Assembly (NCBI GenBank): GCA_002343485.1
Contig: DDST01000173.1
Location: 1-7,691 of the forward strand
Direction of reading: 5' to 3'
Origin: Proteobacteria bacterium UBA2383
GTDB lineage: Bacteria; Pseudomonadota; Gammaproteobacteria; Competibacterales; Competibacteraceae
DNA length: 7,691 nt
Shown here piece after piece: positions 1 through 7,144 of this stretch. Position 1 is the first letter of the stretch. Each line of letters starts with the position of its first letter. The notes below the pieces were generated by a model, which was not told the origin of the DNA, searched no databases, and saw only the letters and a list, made by a program, of their open reading frames with translations. Made by a program: the position numbers and the translations under genes.

Positions 1-575
1 GAGAGCGGGAATTGCTGGTATAGAGCTGCTGGTTTTCACTAATAAGATACCAGAAATTCTGTCCTACTACTTTCATGTACCCTCGAACATAGCTGGTTTT
101 TGTCTTTCCATAACAGATACCTAAAATAGGTTGAACATTGACGCCTCGCTTGGATTGCTTGACTCGGATTACGGCATTTTTCAGATCCTGTTCCAATTTG
201 TTTTGTTGAGAGCTGTTGCCCCAATTTGTTCCTGATTTTACAGAGATCACATAATGAATTTTTTTTGATAAATTCCAAATCTACTCCTGGAGCAGTAGAC
301 TTGTGACCTCCACATGTCATCTCGGCAATGTAAATAGCTAACCCTTCTAAAAAATCCCCAAATAATTTTTCTTCGGAAGAAGATAAAAAAGCATCAAGCA
401 GGCTGGATATTAATTCACTTGCAGTAGTGACATTTTTTGCCTTGAAGAGATAGGGATTTTTAGTCAATAGTTTATCAAGCTTAAGCTCTTCGATTGACTT
501 AATGCCGCGATTGTGAAAATCCACTACATGCTCATTAACGTAACGGCAAACTTCATCCAAATCAAGACGATTCAT
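1..575 (-). pseudogene. PmeII-like type II restriction endonuclease, frameshifted and cut by the window edge
   Basis: This is the likely restriction partner of the methyltransferase just upstream. It would cleave unmethylated DNA in the cytoplasm. The first 105 codons, from ATG 575, read as a PmeII-family-like protein with FGDFLEG at 73-79 and APGVDLEF at 95-102. After eight A (coding strand, 266-259) the frame gives unrelated sequence and stops at 39. Skipping one base in that run restores a convincing continuation: IHYVISVKSGTNWGNSSQQ, then GICYGKTKTSYVRGY, then GQNFWYLISEN, open to base 1. D99 (279-281) and the K of ISVKSG (236-238) fit a PD-(D/E)XK site, with one half in each frame. ATG 575 is preferred over TTG 635, which would overlap the methyltransferase; the RBS is weak. 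The gene is a broken gene, a slippage-controlled gene or a sequencing error. The family name is from memory of homologues; the specificity is unknown. Confidence 0.75.
259..266 (-). repeat. A8 homopolymer at the frameshift in the endonuclease gene
   Basis: Eight T on the plus strand (eight A on the coding strand) mark the point where homology to the endonuclease jumps frame. The codons read aaa aaa aat before the jump; the restored frame resumes with att cat tat at 259. A run of seven or ten A would give one continuous frame. Such runs are prone to replication slippage, RNA polymerase slippage and sequencing error. Confidence 0.8.
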
Positions 576-600
576 TTTTCGACACTTTTTATAAATACAT

Positions 601-1461
601 TTAAGAGGTTTGGTAAATTTCTTGTTCTTCCACAATGTCAGGCAATTGAATCTGTATTTGAGTTAAGCGATTTAGAGAAACATCGATATATTCAGGATTA
701 ATTTCAATTCCTGCGTAGCAACGCCCCATCTGCGCTGCCGCCACGGCAGTCGTACCTGAACCAACGAACGGATCGAGAACAACATCATTAGGTTGGGTAA
801 AAAGTCTAATAAACCACTTAGGTAATTCGATTGGAAAAACAGCGCTATGATTTCGATTAGAACATTCGGTAGCCATATGAATAACATTTGTTGGATATAC
901 CAGATTGCGTCCTAACCAGTTTGAGATATTTTTCCCAAAACCACTGCCTACTTTAGATTCATCCCTCGTCTTATCTGTTTGACTCAAATTGGACAAGCGA
1001 TCTTTGGCCCAATCTCCTACTGGAACCATTACTTGCTGCTGATACATATTAAATTTCTTATTTTTATTAAACTGGATGAGTCTTTCCCAGTTATCCCGAA
1101 ACCGGTTAGGCCATTTACCAGGATATGAATTTTTTTTATGCCAGATAAATTCCTCGGTCCAGAGCCAGCCTTGTTTTTTCATAGCCAAGATTAGTTCAAT
1201 GACATAACTATGTCTCTCTCCATCCACGACGCGCTCCTTGATGTTGAGTATAAAAGTACCTGTAGGCTTCAATATACGGAGTAATTGCTCTGATCTTGGC
1301 AAAAACCAGTCAACATATTCATCAGGACTGACTCCACCATAAGTTTTTTGGCGTTGATCTGCATAAGGCGGCGATGTAAAAATCAAATCCACCGAATTAT
1401 CAGGAAATTCTTTCAAAATATCAGCGCAATCACCAAGAAAAATCTTGTTCAGGATTTCCAC
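601..1461 (-). CDS. Site-specific DNA methyltransferase, beta class (N4-cytosine or N6-adenine)
   Basis: This enzyme transfers a methyl group from S-adenosylmethionine to a base in a specific DNA site, protecting host DNA from the adjacent endonuclease. Using the GTG at 1461 (286 residues), the catalytic motif TSPPY is at 29-33, followed by ADQRQKTYGG. A central variable part (about 100-200) should hold target recognition. The SAM-binding motif DPFVGSGTT is at 230-238, followed by GIEINPEY. Catalytic motif before SAM motif is the beta order. S-P-P-Y favours N4-cytosine, but adenine enzymes of this type exist. The GTG at 1461 has AGGAG eight bases upstream, and LNKIFLGDCADIL follows as in homologues; the GTG at 1503 would add 14 unconserved-looking residues. 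The stop lies 25 bases before the endonuclease ATG, so the two are probably co-transcribed, methyltransferase first. The DNA is clearly more AT-rich than the genes at 1586-6949. Confidence 0.9.
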   Translation of the reverse strand: MEILNKIFLGDCADILKEFPDNSVDLIFTSPPYADQRQKTYGGVSPDEYVDWFLPRSEQLLRILKPTGTFILNIKERVVDGERHSYVIELILAMKKQGWLWTEEFIWHKKNSYPGKWPNRFRDNWERLIQFNKNKKFNMYQQQVMVPVGDWAKDRLSNLSQTDKTRDESKVGSGFGKNISNWLGRNLVYPTNVIHMATECSNRNHSAVFPIELPKWFIRLFTQPNDVVLDPFVGSGTTAVAAAQMGRCYAGIEINPEYIDVSLNRLTQIQIQLPDIVEEQEIYQTS

Positions 1462-1469
1462 TCTTAATA

Positions 1470-1474
1470 CTCCT
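1470..1474 (-). promoter_or_regulatory. Ribosome binding site deciding the methyltransferase start
   Basis: The minus strand reads AGGAG, then eight bases, then GTG at 1461-1459. This spacing is good and supports the internal GTG over the GTG at 1503, which I did not find to have an equally good site. Confidence 0.6.
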
Positions 1475-1503
1475 GCACAGGGTCTAATCAGTAACCCTCT
1501 CAC

Positions 1504-1585
1504 TTAAGACAATTTCGTGAAAAACTTTACCAAAATGGTCAGGCAACCCGTCGCCGCCAGTTGCTGAAAATGAACTTGCCGGGTC
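1504..1585. other. Short intergenic junction between mgtE and the restriction-modification module
   Basis: This 82-base stretch lies between the mgtE stop and the outer possible methyltransferase start. Composition changes here from GC-rich to AT-rich. I see no tRNA, integrase site, clear terminator or clear promoter. The only fold is a four-base stem (ACCA/TGGT, 1529-1539), too weak to call. It is the likely right boundary of the acquired module. Confidence 0.4.
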
Positions 1586-3037
1586 TTACAACAGAAAAAC
1601 CGTTGCCAGCCCCAGAAAAATGAAAAATCCCATGCCATCGGTGATAAAGGTCAGCAACACGCTCGAACCCAGCGCCGGATCGCGCCCTAGTTGATGCAGA
1701 ATCAATGGAATGGCGACACCCATCAACGCCGCCAGCAATAGGTTTAGCAGCATCGCCGCCGCCATGACCCCTCCCAGTGGCAGATTCCAGTATAACAGGT
1801 AAGCAAACAATCCAACGGTGGCGCCCCAGACCATGCCGTTGAGCAGCCCGACTCCCAATTCCTTGAAGACCAAGTGCCAGGTGTTCGCCGGGGTGATTTC
1901 ACCTAACGCCAGGCCGCGGACCACCAGGGCGGTGGTTTGATTACCGGAATTGCCGCCGATCCCCGCAACAACCGGCATCAGCGTAGCCAAGGCAACGAGT
2001 TGCGAAATCGTGCCTTCGAACAGACCAATCGCCCGTGAGGCGACGAATGCGGTACAGAGATTGACCGACAGCCACAACCAGCGGTTACGGGCGCTGTCCC
2101 AGATCGGCGCGAACAAATCTTCATCGCCGCGCAGGCCGGCCATATTCAGCACATCTTCTTCCGACTCTTCGCGGATGTAGTCCATCACTTCATCCACCGT
2201 CAGCCGGCCTACCAGCTTGCCCCGCTCGTTGACCACTGGCGCTGATACCAGATCGTAACGTTCAAAGGCCCGGGCCGCATCATCAGCGCTGTCAGCCGCG
2301 TTGAAAACCACTGAATCAGTCAACATCAACGCCGTTAACAGTGTCTGTGGATCATTGAGCAGCAGTGCTCGCAACGGCAGCACGCCCTTAAGCAGGTGGC
2401 GGGCGTCCACGACGAACAGGCAGTCTGTGTTGGCCGGCAGATCGTCCCGGCCGCGCAGTAGCCACAATACTTGCTCAACCCGTTGACTCTCACGCACCGT
2501 GAGGACATCCTGACTCATCAGATGGCCTACCCGGTCATCGGCGTAGGCCATGGTGGTCTGCAACCAGTCGCGGTCACGGGCATTCAACGACAGCAAGACG
2601 TCCGTCAGAACATCCTCGCTAACCGCATCGGCCAGTTCGGTCAGATCATCAGCATCAAGCTGACCCAATACCCGAGCCAGGGTTGGCCGCTCCAATATCT
2701 CGATCAGCGAATCCCGCACCGCATCCGAAACTTCAAGTAATACCTCACCCCCTTGCTCATCCTGCATCTGCCGCCAGACCATCAGCCGGTCATTCAGCGG
2801 CAACGCCTCAAGAATGAAGGCAATATCGGCCGGGTGCAGACTGCGTAATTTAAGTTGCAATTCAACTAAGTGCTGACGATGTACCAGCGACTCAATCAGG
2901 TGATGGCGGGGACTGACCCGGTCGCGGTCGACCATTGCTTCGATCAACCGATGCTTTTCCAGCAGCTTGACGATGTGCTGCAGGTGATCTTCTACCTTAG
3001 GGGGGGATTTGCGGAGAAGGGGGGCCAAACCGGTCAT
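1586..3037 (-). CDS. mgtE: Magnesium transporter MgtE
   Basis: MgtE is a homodimeric inner-membrane Mg2+ channel gated by cytoplasmic Mg2+ sensing. The 483 residues show the family layout: an N-terminal helical MgtE-N domain (about 45-160), two CBS domains (about 168-228, from VGHLMSQDVLTV; and 232-288, with APVVNERGKLVGRLTVDEVM), then a five-helix membrane domain (about 320-483). Hallmarks are PVVAGIGGNSGNQTT at 355-369 followed by VVRGLALGE, and TDGMGFF at 466-472, where D467 matches the pore aspartate of the family. Length is normal for MgtE. ATG 3037 is the only good start near the expected N terminus, though no Shine-Dalgarno is obvious. The first 14 codons contain C6 and C7 runs and look poorly conserved. 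It lies 45 bases after ispG, so it is probably the last gene of that transcription unit. Divalent ions other than Mg2+ (for example Co2+) are possible substrates. Confidence 0.95.
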   Translation of the reverse strand: MTGLAPLLRKSPPKVEDHLQHIVKLLEKHRLIEAMVDRDRVSPRHHLIESLVHRQHLVELQLKLRSLHPADIAFILEALPLNDRLMVWRQMQDEQGGEVLLEVSDAVRDSLIEILERPTLARVLGQLDADDLTELADAVSEDVLTDVLLSLNARDRDWLQTTMAYADDRVGHLMSQDVLTVRESQRVEQVLWLLRGRDDLPANTDCLFVVDARHLLKGVLPLRALLLNDPQTLLTALMLTDSVVFNAADSADDAARAFERYDLVSAPVVNERGKLVGRLTVDEVMDYIREESEEDVLNMAGLRGDEDLFAPIWDSARNRWLWLSVNLCTAFVASRAIGLFEGTISQLVALATLMPVVAGIGGNSGNQTTALVVRGLALGEITPANTWHLVFKELGVGLLNGMVWGATVGLFAYLLYWNLPLGGVMAAAMLLNLLLAALMGVAIPLILHQLGRDPALGSSVLLTFITDGMGFFIFLGLATVFLL

Positions 3038-3046
3038 GGGGAGCTT

Positions 3047-3088
3047 ATGGCAAAGTCAGCATCACTCATGGCAAAGTCAGCATCACTC
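3047..3088. repeat. Perfect tandem duplication of a 21-base unit at the ispG stop codon
   Basis: The unit atggcaaagtcagcatcac plus tc occurs twice head to tail, at 3047-3067 and 3068-3088, with no mismatch. On the minus strand the second copy holds the final Glu codon and TGA stop of ispG, so the duplication created a spare copy of that end in the ispG-mgtE spacer. It lengthens the spacer from 24 to 45 bases without changing either protein. Confidence 0.95.
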
Positions 3089-4345
3089 CCTGACCTCTTG
3101 CGAGGGGTTGCTGGGATGAGGCGTGTAACGCCGGACCACATAATCCGCCACGATCTGCTGAAACTCGGCGGCGATGCTTTCGCCTTTCAAGGTTACTGTC
3201 TTCTCGCCATCGACATAAACCGGCGCCACTGGAATTTCACCGGTGCCGGGCAGGCTAATGCCAATATGCGCCTGCTTGCTCTCGCCAGGACCATTGACCA
3301 CGCAGCCCATCACCGCCACTTTCAACGCTTCAACTCCCGGATAACGCTCGCGCCACACCGGCATCTGTTGACGGAGATAATGCTGAATGTCTTGAGCCAG
3401 GCGCTGAAAATAGTCGCTGCTCGTACGCCCGCAACCGGGACAGGCTGTTACCTGGGGCGTGAAAGAACGCAGACCCATTGCTTGCAGGATTTCCTGGGCG
3501 ACGATGACCTCCTGGCGGCGGTCACCGCCCGGTTCCGGTGTCAGCGAAATGCGAATGGTGTCGCCAATGCCCTCTTGCAACAACACCGCCAGGGCAGCGG
3601 TGGAAGCCACGATGCCCTTGCTGCCCATGCCGGCTTCGGTCAGCCCAAGATGCAGCGGATAATCGCAACGCGCTGCCAGCTTGCGATAGACTGCGATCAA
3701 ATCCTGCACCCCGCTCATCTTCACCGACAGGATGATCTTGTCATGCGCCAAGCCAATGTCTTCAGCCCGCCGGGCGCTTTCCAGCGCTGAAAGGATCATC
3801 GCCTCATGCATCACCTGCCCCACTGGCTCTGGCTCTGGTAATCGAGCATTGTCGTCCATCAACCGGACCGCCAATTCCTGATCCAGACTGCCCCAGTTCA
3901 CCCCAATCCGCACCGGCTTATCATACCGGCAGGCGATGTCGACGATCGTGGCGAACTGTTCATCTTTCTTCCTACCGCGCCCGACATTGCCGGGATTGAT
4001 GCGGTATTTGTCTAGCATCCCGGCACAAGCAGGATATTTGCTCAGCAATTTATGGCCATTGAAGTGGAAATCGCCAATGAGTGGAACGGTCACACCCTGC
4101 ACCGCTAGCCGTTCACAGATGACCGGCACGGCGGCGGCGGCTTCCTCGGTGTTAACGGTGATGCGCACGAGTTCCGAACCGGCCTGGGCTAATTCGGCCA
4201 CTTGGCTGGCTGTCGCCTTCGCATCAGCGGTATCGGTATTGGTCATCGACTGGACCACAATGGGCGCGTTACCACCGACCGTTACTTGACCGACGCGAAC
4301 GGCAATACAGGGACGGCGCGGGAGCAGAGAAGAAGCATGAGCCAT
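3083..4345 (-). CDS. ispG: 4-hydroxy-3-methylbut-2-enyl diphosphate synthase (IspG/GcpE)
   Basis: IspG carries out the penultimate step of the cytoplasmic MEP pathway: reductive ring opening of methylerythritol cyclodiphosphate to HMBPP, leading to IPP and DMAPP. It uses a [4Fe-4S] cluster and an electron donor such as flavodoxin or ferredoxin. The N-terminal TIM-barrel part carries VQSMTNTDTAD (31-41), GDFHFNGHKLL (91-101), YRINPGNVG (114-122), RIGVNWGSL (146-154) and GLTEAGMGSKG (234-244). The C-terminal cluster domain has ACPGCGRT with C302 and C305, then MGCVVNGPGES with C348 and E355, the expected ligands. At 420 residues it is longer than the E. coli enzyme (372) but matches the longer form seen in Xanthomonas-type and some other proteobacteria. 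ATG 4345 gives the usual N terminus; its RBS is weak. The gene follows the hydrolase by 54 bases and precedes mgtE by 45. No key residue is missing. Confidence 0.97.
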   Translation of the reverse strand: MAHASSLLPRRPCIAVRVGQVTVGGNAPIVVQSMTNTDTADAKATASQVAELAQAGSELVRITVNTEEAAAAVPVICERLAVQGVTVPLIGDFHFNGHKLLSKYPACAGMLDKYRINPGNVGRGRKKDEQFATIVDIACRYDKPVRIGVNWGSLDQELAVRLMDDNARLPEPEPVGQVMHEAMILSALESARRAEDIGLAHDKIILSVKMSGVQDLIAVYRKLAARCDYPLHLGLTEAGMGSKGIVASTAALAVLLQEGIGDTIRISLTPEPGGDRRQEVIVAQEILQAMGLRSFTPQVTACPGCGRTSSDYFQRLAQDIQHYLRQQMPVWRERYPGVEALKVAVMGCVVNGPGESKQAHIGISLPGTGEIPVAPVYVDGEKTVTLKGESIAAEFQQIVADYVVRRYTPHPSNPSQEVRE

Positions 4346-4399
4346 GAAGCATGTTACCTATGCAGATACGAATCGGAAAATTGACCTTACCGGCTAAAA

Positions 4400-4945
4400 T
4401 TAACGGAGAAATTCACGGCTAATCTCGCGAAATTGATCAGTGCCGGACTGATGCAGCCACTCGAAGGCGGCCATTTCGCGGCTCACCACGCGCACCCCCT
4501 CAGCGCGCATCCGTTCCAGCGCTAGCGCCACATCACGCGGCGACCGCGATGAAACCGCGTCGGCGACCAGATAGATATCCTTGCCGGCCGCCCGCAAATC
4601 CAGCGCGGTTTGCAACACACAGACATGGGCTTCGGCGCCCATGACGATAATCTGCTGACAGCCAAGCGCATCGATGCGCCGCATGCAATCCCGCTCAGCA
4701 GCGCAGGAGAAATGTATTTTCTCCATAAATGCCTCCGCAGGCAGCAAATCACGAATTGCCGCCACTGTATGGCCCAATCCTTTCGGGTATTGTTCCGAGG
4801 CCAGCACCGGCACCTTTAGCCGCTGGGCAATCTGGATCAACCAAGCGCCATTGGCCACAATGCGATCGGCATCGTGGATAGCGGGCATCAGCCGTTCCTG
4901 GAAATCCACCGCCAGCAGGCAAGAGGTTTCAACTCTCATTAACAT
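4400..4945 (-). CDS. Isochorismatase-family (cysteine hydrolase fold) protein
   Basis: This is a small cytoplasmic alpha/beta hydrolase of the isochorismatase-like superfamily, which includes nicotinamidases, carbamoylases and YcaC-type proteins. The 181 residues carry the apparent triad: D14 in LLAVDFQERLMP, K76 in EKIHFS and C109 in GAEAHVCVLQTAL. SEQYPKGLG at 50-58 and VADAVSSRSPRD at 127-138 are typical of the YcaC/ISOC-type branch, whose natural substrates are mostly unknown. I therefore assign no reaction. I see no residue set that would mark it as PncA nicotinamidase (the usual metal-binding D-x-H-x-H pattern is not evident), nor an aryl carrier domain as in EntB. ATG 4945 has GAGGG seven bases upstream, just after the stop of the preceding gene, so translation of the two is probably linked. 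ATG 4939 is an alternative start. Confidence 0.88.
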   Translation of the reverse strand: MLMRVETSCLLAVDFQERLMPAIHDADRIVANGAWLIQIAQRLKVPVLASEQYPKGLGHTVAAIRDLLPAEAFMEKIHFSCAAERDCMRRIDALGCQQIIVMGAEAHVCVLQTALDLRAAGKDIYLVADAVSSRSPRDVALALERMRAEGVRVVSREMAAFEWLHQSGTDQFREISREFLR

Positions 4946-4952
4946 GAATCAA

Positions 4953-4957
4953 CCCTC
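4953..4957 (-). promoter_or_regulatory. Ribosome binding site of the isochorismatase-family gene
   Basis: GAGGG on the minus strand stands seven bases before ATG 4945 and immediately after the TGA (4960-4958) of the upstream membrane-protein gene. It supports the first ATG over the one two codons later. Confidence 0.55.
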
Positions 4958-6949
4958 TCAGTCAGCAATCAAGGTGATCCGTTCATTGGGATTGGAGCCC
5001 GTGATCTGCCGAACCTGCAAACCCCGCCAAGCGGAGGCCAGCAAATCGATTCGGACGGGGGATAGCGGATTGTCCACGGCTAAGGTGAACAGACTCATCC
5101 GGGGTTCGCGTTTCTGCTGACTGATGCTGCCGACCCAGATCGGCAGACCGCCTTCCTGCAAGCGCTCACCGGCATCCCAAAACCGCAGCAACCAGCGAGT
5201 CTTAGGATCATCACCGTAATACACCATGGTTAATTCGTCCTCACGGCCCTTGTGAAGTTGCGGCAGCACCGGCAATTCGCGCAAGTCGGCCTGAGGACTC
5301 AACCAGAGCAGTATGCTCTTAAAACTCGCCTTCGGCGCCAATTGCCAGCCTGCTTCCCATAAACGCTGCTCCAGTTGCTCGCGTGTTCCCGCCCATTGCA
5401 AGACCAGATCCTGCCGGTGATGGCCCTGAAAATCCAGCCGCTGCTGGGGAAGTTCCCGCCAGCCTTGTTGCCACCACCGGTCCCGCGTCTGGGTATGCAG
5501 CGCGGTTTGCGGTTGATAGCGCTGCAGATCGGCTTGGTAGTCGAGACTGACGTGCAACAGATCGGTCACCAGCAGCGCAATCACACTGTAGGCTAACAAT
5601 CCACGCCACTGGAGCGCCGCTTTAGGATGGCGATTGTAGGCGATGCCGAGCACCGTTACCCAGATCAATCCCAGGCACAAACCGGCTAGGGTGTCCGTCA
5701 GCCAGTGGATGCCCAAATACAGCCGGGCAAAGGCAATCGGCACAATCAGGAACGCTGCCGCCAGATAAACGAACCAGCGGCGGGCCAATGGGATTTCCCG
5801 GGCAACCAGCACCGCCAAAAAGCCGAAGACCAAGGTGCTGAATGTGGCATGGCTGGAGGGGAATGAATAACCTTGCACCCCCTGCGCCGCTTCAACCGGA
5901 CTGGACACCGGTAGCAGCCCGCGGAACAGCAGGTTGGTAGCCATGCCAAAGCCTAACGCCGCCAGCCAGTGCCAAGCGGCTGAGTGGTTGCGCCGCCAAA
6001 TCAGCCAACTGAATACCACCAGACTCACCGGGAGGGTCACATGGTAGTCGCCCAGTTCGGTGGTGAACACCATCAGGGCATCGGCCCAAGGCGTGCGCAA
6101 CTCCTGGAAAAAGTGATAGAGACTTTGATCCAGGCCGCTCGGCAATTGCCGGCCGGCAGCGCTCAGGCTCAGGCTCAATAGGACCAGCCCTCCTAGCAGT
6201 AAGGTCGCCAGAGTCGCTAACCCGCGTAATTCACCCTCACGAGGATCAAGCAGCGAAGCGCTGATCGGGCCAATGAAACGCCGGCCTCGACTCCACACGA
6301 TGAATCGTTGTAACCAATCGGTCGCGTGGGCTTGGAACAATCGCACAACGTGGGTTACCAACCAGGTGGTGAGCCACAACAGTACAGCGATGATCAAAAT
6401 CAACACCACTAGCCGCCCGGCTACGCGGGAGGCGATGTCCAGCGAGGCGCCGAAGGCCATGCCAGGAATCAGATAGGCCGGCGCCCACAGAATTGCCGAG
6501 ATGACATTGGCGATCATGAAGTGGCGCCACGTCATGTCCATCATCCCGGCCACGGTAGGGATCGTGCCGCGTACTGGACCGAAAAACCGGCCTAATAACA
6601 CCCCCTTACCGCCGTGTTTACGGAAAAATTCCTCGCTGCGGGTGATCATTTCGGGGTGCTTGGTAAACGGCCAGATTTGCCGGATGCCTTGATGAAACAC
6701 CCGGCCGATCCAGAAGCTGATGGCGTCGCCGACCACCGCGCCCAGCGCCGACCACCAGTAGGCCGACCAGAAATCCAGATGGCCGAGGCCGATCAGGGCG
6801 CCGAAACTGAACATGACCAGCGCGCCGGGGATGATGACGCCGACGATGGTCAGCGATTCCGCCGCCGACGACACGAAGATGACGGCATTCACCCAGCCCG
6901 GATTGGCGGCGATCCAGGCGAACATGGCGGTGACGAACTCGGACTGCAT
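4958..6949 (-). CDS. DedA / PAP2 phosphatase / LssY-C fusion membrane protein
   Basis: This is a polytopic inner-membrane protein of three fused parts, numbered from ATG 6949 (663 residues). Residues 1-205 are DedA-like: E31, ESLTIVGVIIPGALVMFSFG, GDAISFWIGR (74-83) and GRFFGPVRG (120-128). DedA proteins include undecaprenyl-phosphate flippases. Residues about 240-445 form a six-helix PAP2 lipid phosphatase with PSSH (364-367, motif C2) and ARLYLGIHWLTD (R409, H415, D419, motif C3). The first PAP2 motif, K-x6-R-P, is degenerate: the matching stretch NLLFRGLLP lacks the Lys and Arg. Residues about 505-645 resemble LssY C-terminal domains, a soluble part of unknown role. The family is often annotated as bifunctional DedA/PAP2 protein, so the fusion itself is known. 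ATG 6949 fits DedA N termini; TTG 6976 is an alternative and neither has a clear RBS. It probably heads the operon. The lipid substrate cannot be read from the sequence. Confidence 0.88.
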   Translation of the reverse strand: MQSEFVTAMFAWIAANPGWVNAVIFVSSAAESLTIVGVIIPGALVMFSFGALIGLGHLDFWSAYWWSALGAVVGDAISFWIGRVFHQGIRQIWPFTKHPEMITRSEEFFRKHGGKGVLLGRFFGPVRGTIPTVAGMMDMTWRHFMIANVISAILWAPAYLIPGMAFGASLDIASRVAGRLVVLILIIAVLLWLTTWLVTHVVRLFQAHATDWLQRFIVWSRGRRFIGPISASLLDPREGELRGLATLATLLLGGLVLLSLSLSAAGRQLPSGLDQSLYHFFQELRTPWADALMVFTTELGDYHVTLPVSLVVFSWLIWRRNHSAAWHWLAALGFGMATNLLFRGLLPVSSPVEAAQGVQGYSFPSSHATFSTLVFGFLAVLVAREIPLARRWFVYLAAAFLIVPIAFARLYLGIHWLTDTLAGLCLGLIWVTVLGIAYNRHPKAALQWRGLLAYSVIALLVTDLLHVSLDYQADLQRYQPQTALHTQTRDRWWQQGWRELPQQRLDFQGHHRQDLVLQWAGTREQLEQRLWEAGWQLAPKASFKSILLWLSPQADLRELPVLPQLHKGREDELTMVYYGDDPKTRWLLRFWDAGERLQEGGLPIWVGSISQQKREPRMSLFTLAVDNPLSPVRIDLLASAWRGLQVRQITGSNPNERITLIAD

Positions 6950-7005
6950 AGGATGTTTTTGCGGTTGGGCGGGCAAATCTGGTGAAATTGGACTCGCGCG
7001 CAGGG

Positions 7006-7035
7006 ATTATGGTTGCCGAAGACCGCTTATGCCAC
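7006..7035 (-). promoter_or_regulatory. Weak candidate sigma-70 promoter for the membrane-protein operon
   Basis: On the minus strand GTGGCA (7035-7030) and CATAAT (7011-7006) are separated by 18 bases. They match the -35 consensus at four and the -10 consensus at five of six positions. The site lies about 55 bases before ATG 6949. A match this loose can occur by chance. Confidence 0.25.
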
Positions 7036-7056
7036 AGGTTCCGCCAATTTATGCCA

Positions 7057-7094
7057 GCCGGAGCGGGCGAACCGGCCGGGCCGCCCGCTCCGGC
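7057..7094. repeat. Perfect 13-bp inverted repeat (GC-rich hairpin)
   Basis: The arm gccggagcgggcg (7057-7069) pairs perfectly with cgcccgctccggc (7082-7094) around a 12-base loop that itself contains the palindrome ccggccgg. No T run follows on either strand, so it does not look like an intrinsic terminator. It may be an operator, a 5' leader structure of the binding-protein mRNA, or a REP-like element. Confidence 0.75.
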
Positions 7095-7139
7095 CCAGCC
7101 GCGCCGCCGGACTCCCGTCGCTTTTGGACCCATCCTGCC

Positions 7140-7144
7140 AGGAG
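7140..7144 (+). promoter_or_regulatory. Ribosome binding site of the substrate-binding protein gene
   Basis: AGGAG is followed by nine bases and ATG 7154. It fixes the start of the partial gene, directly before a signal peptide. Confidence 0.65.

Noticed and set aside
513..701. A 62-codon plus-strand frame over the methyltransferase-endonuclease junction
   Set aside because: It overlaps both genes antisense and has no RBS or recognisable motif. A controller protein gene would be expected to encode a helix-turn-helix, which is not seen.
1516..1539. Possible terminator after mgtE
   Set aside because: The only stem is four base pairs (ACCA/TGGT), followed by a broken T tract on the minus strand. 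It is too weak to support termination.
2870..3790. A 306-codon open frame on the plus strand across the mgtE-ispG junction
   Set aside because: It lies antisense to two clear genes, its sequence resembles no family I know, and the tandem duplication merely adds an in-frame repeat to it. It is best explained as a shadow of high-GC coding DNA.
4400..4945. Assignment as nicotinamidase PncA or isochorismatase EntB
   Set aside because: The hydrolase fold and triad are present, but the metal-binding pattern of PncA and the carrier domain of EntB are not seen, so only the superfamily is called.
6161..6177. Short repeat gctcag in tandem
   Set aside because: It encodes LSLSLS within a membrane helix of the PAP2 part. 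It is too short and in frame, consistent with ordinary coding sequence.
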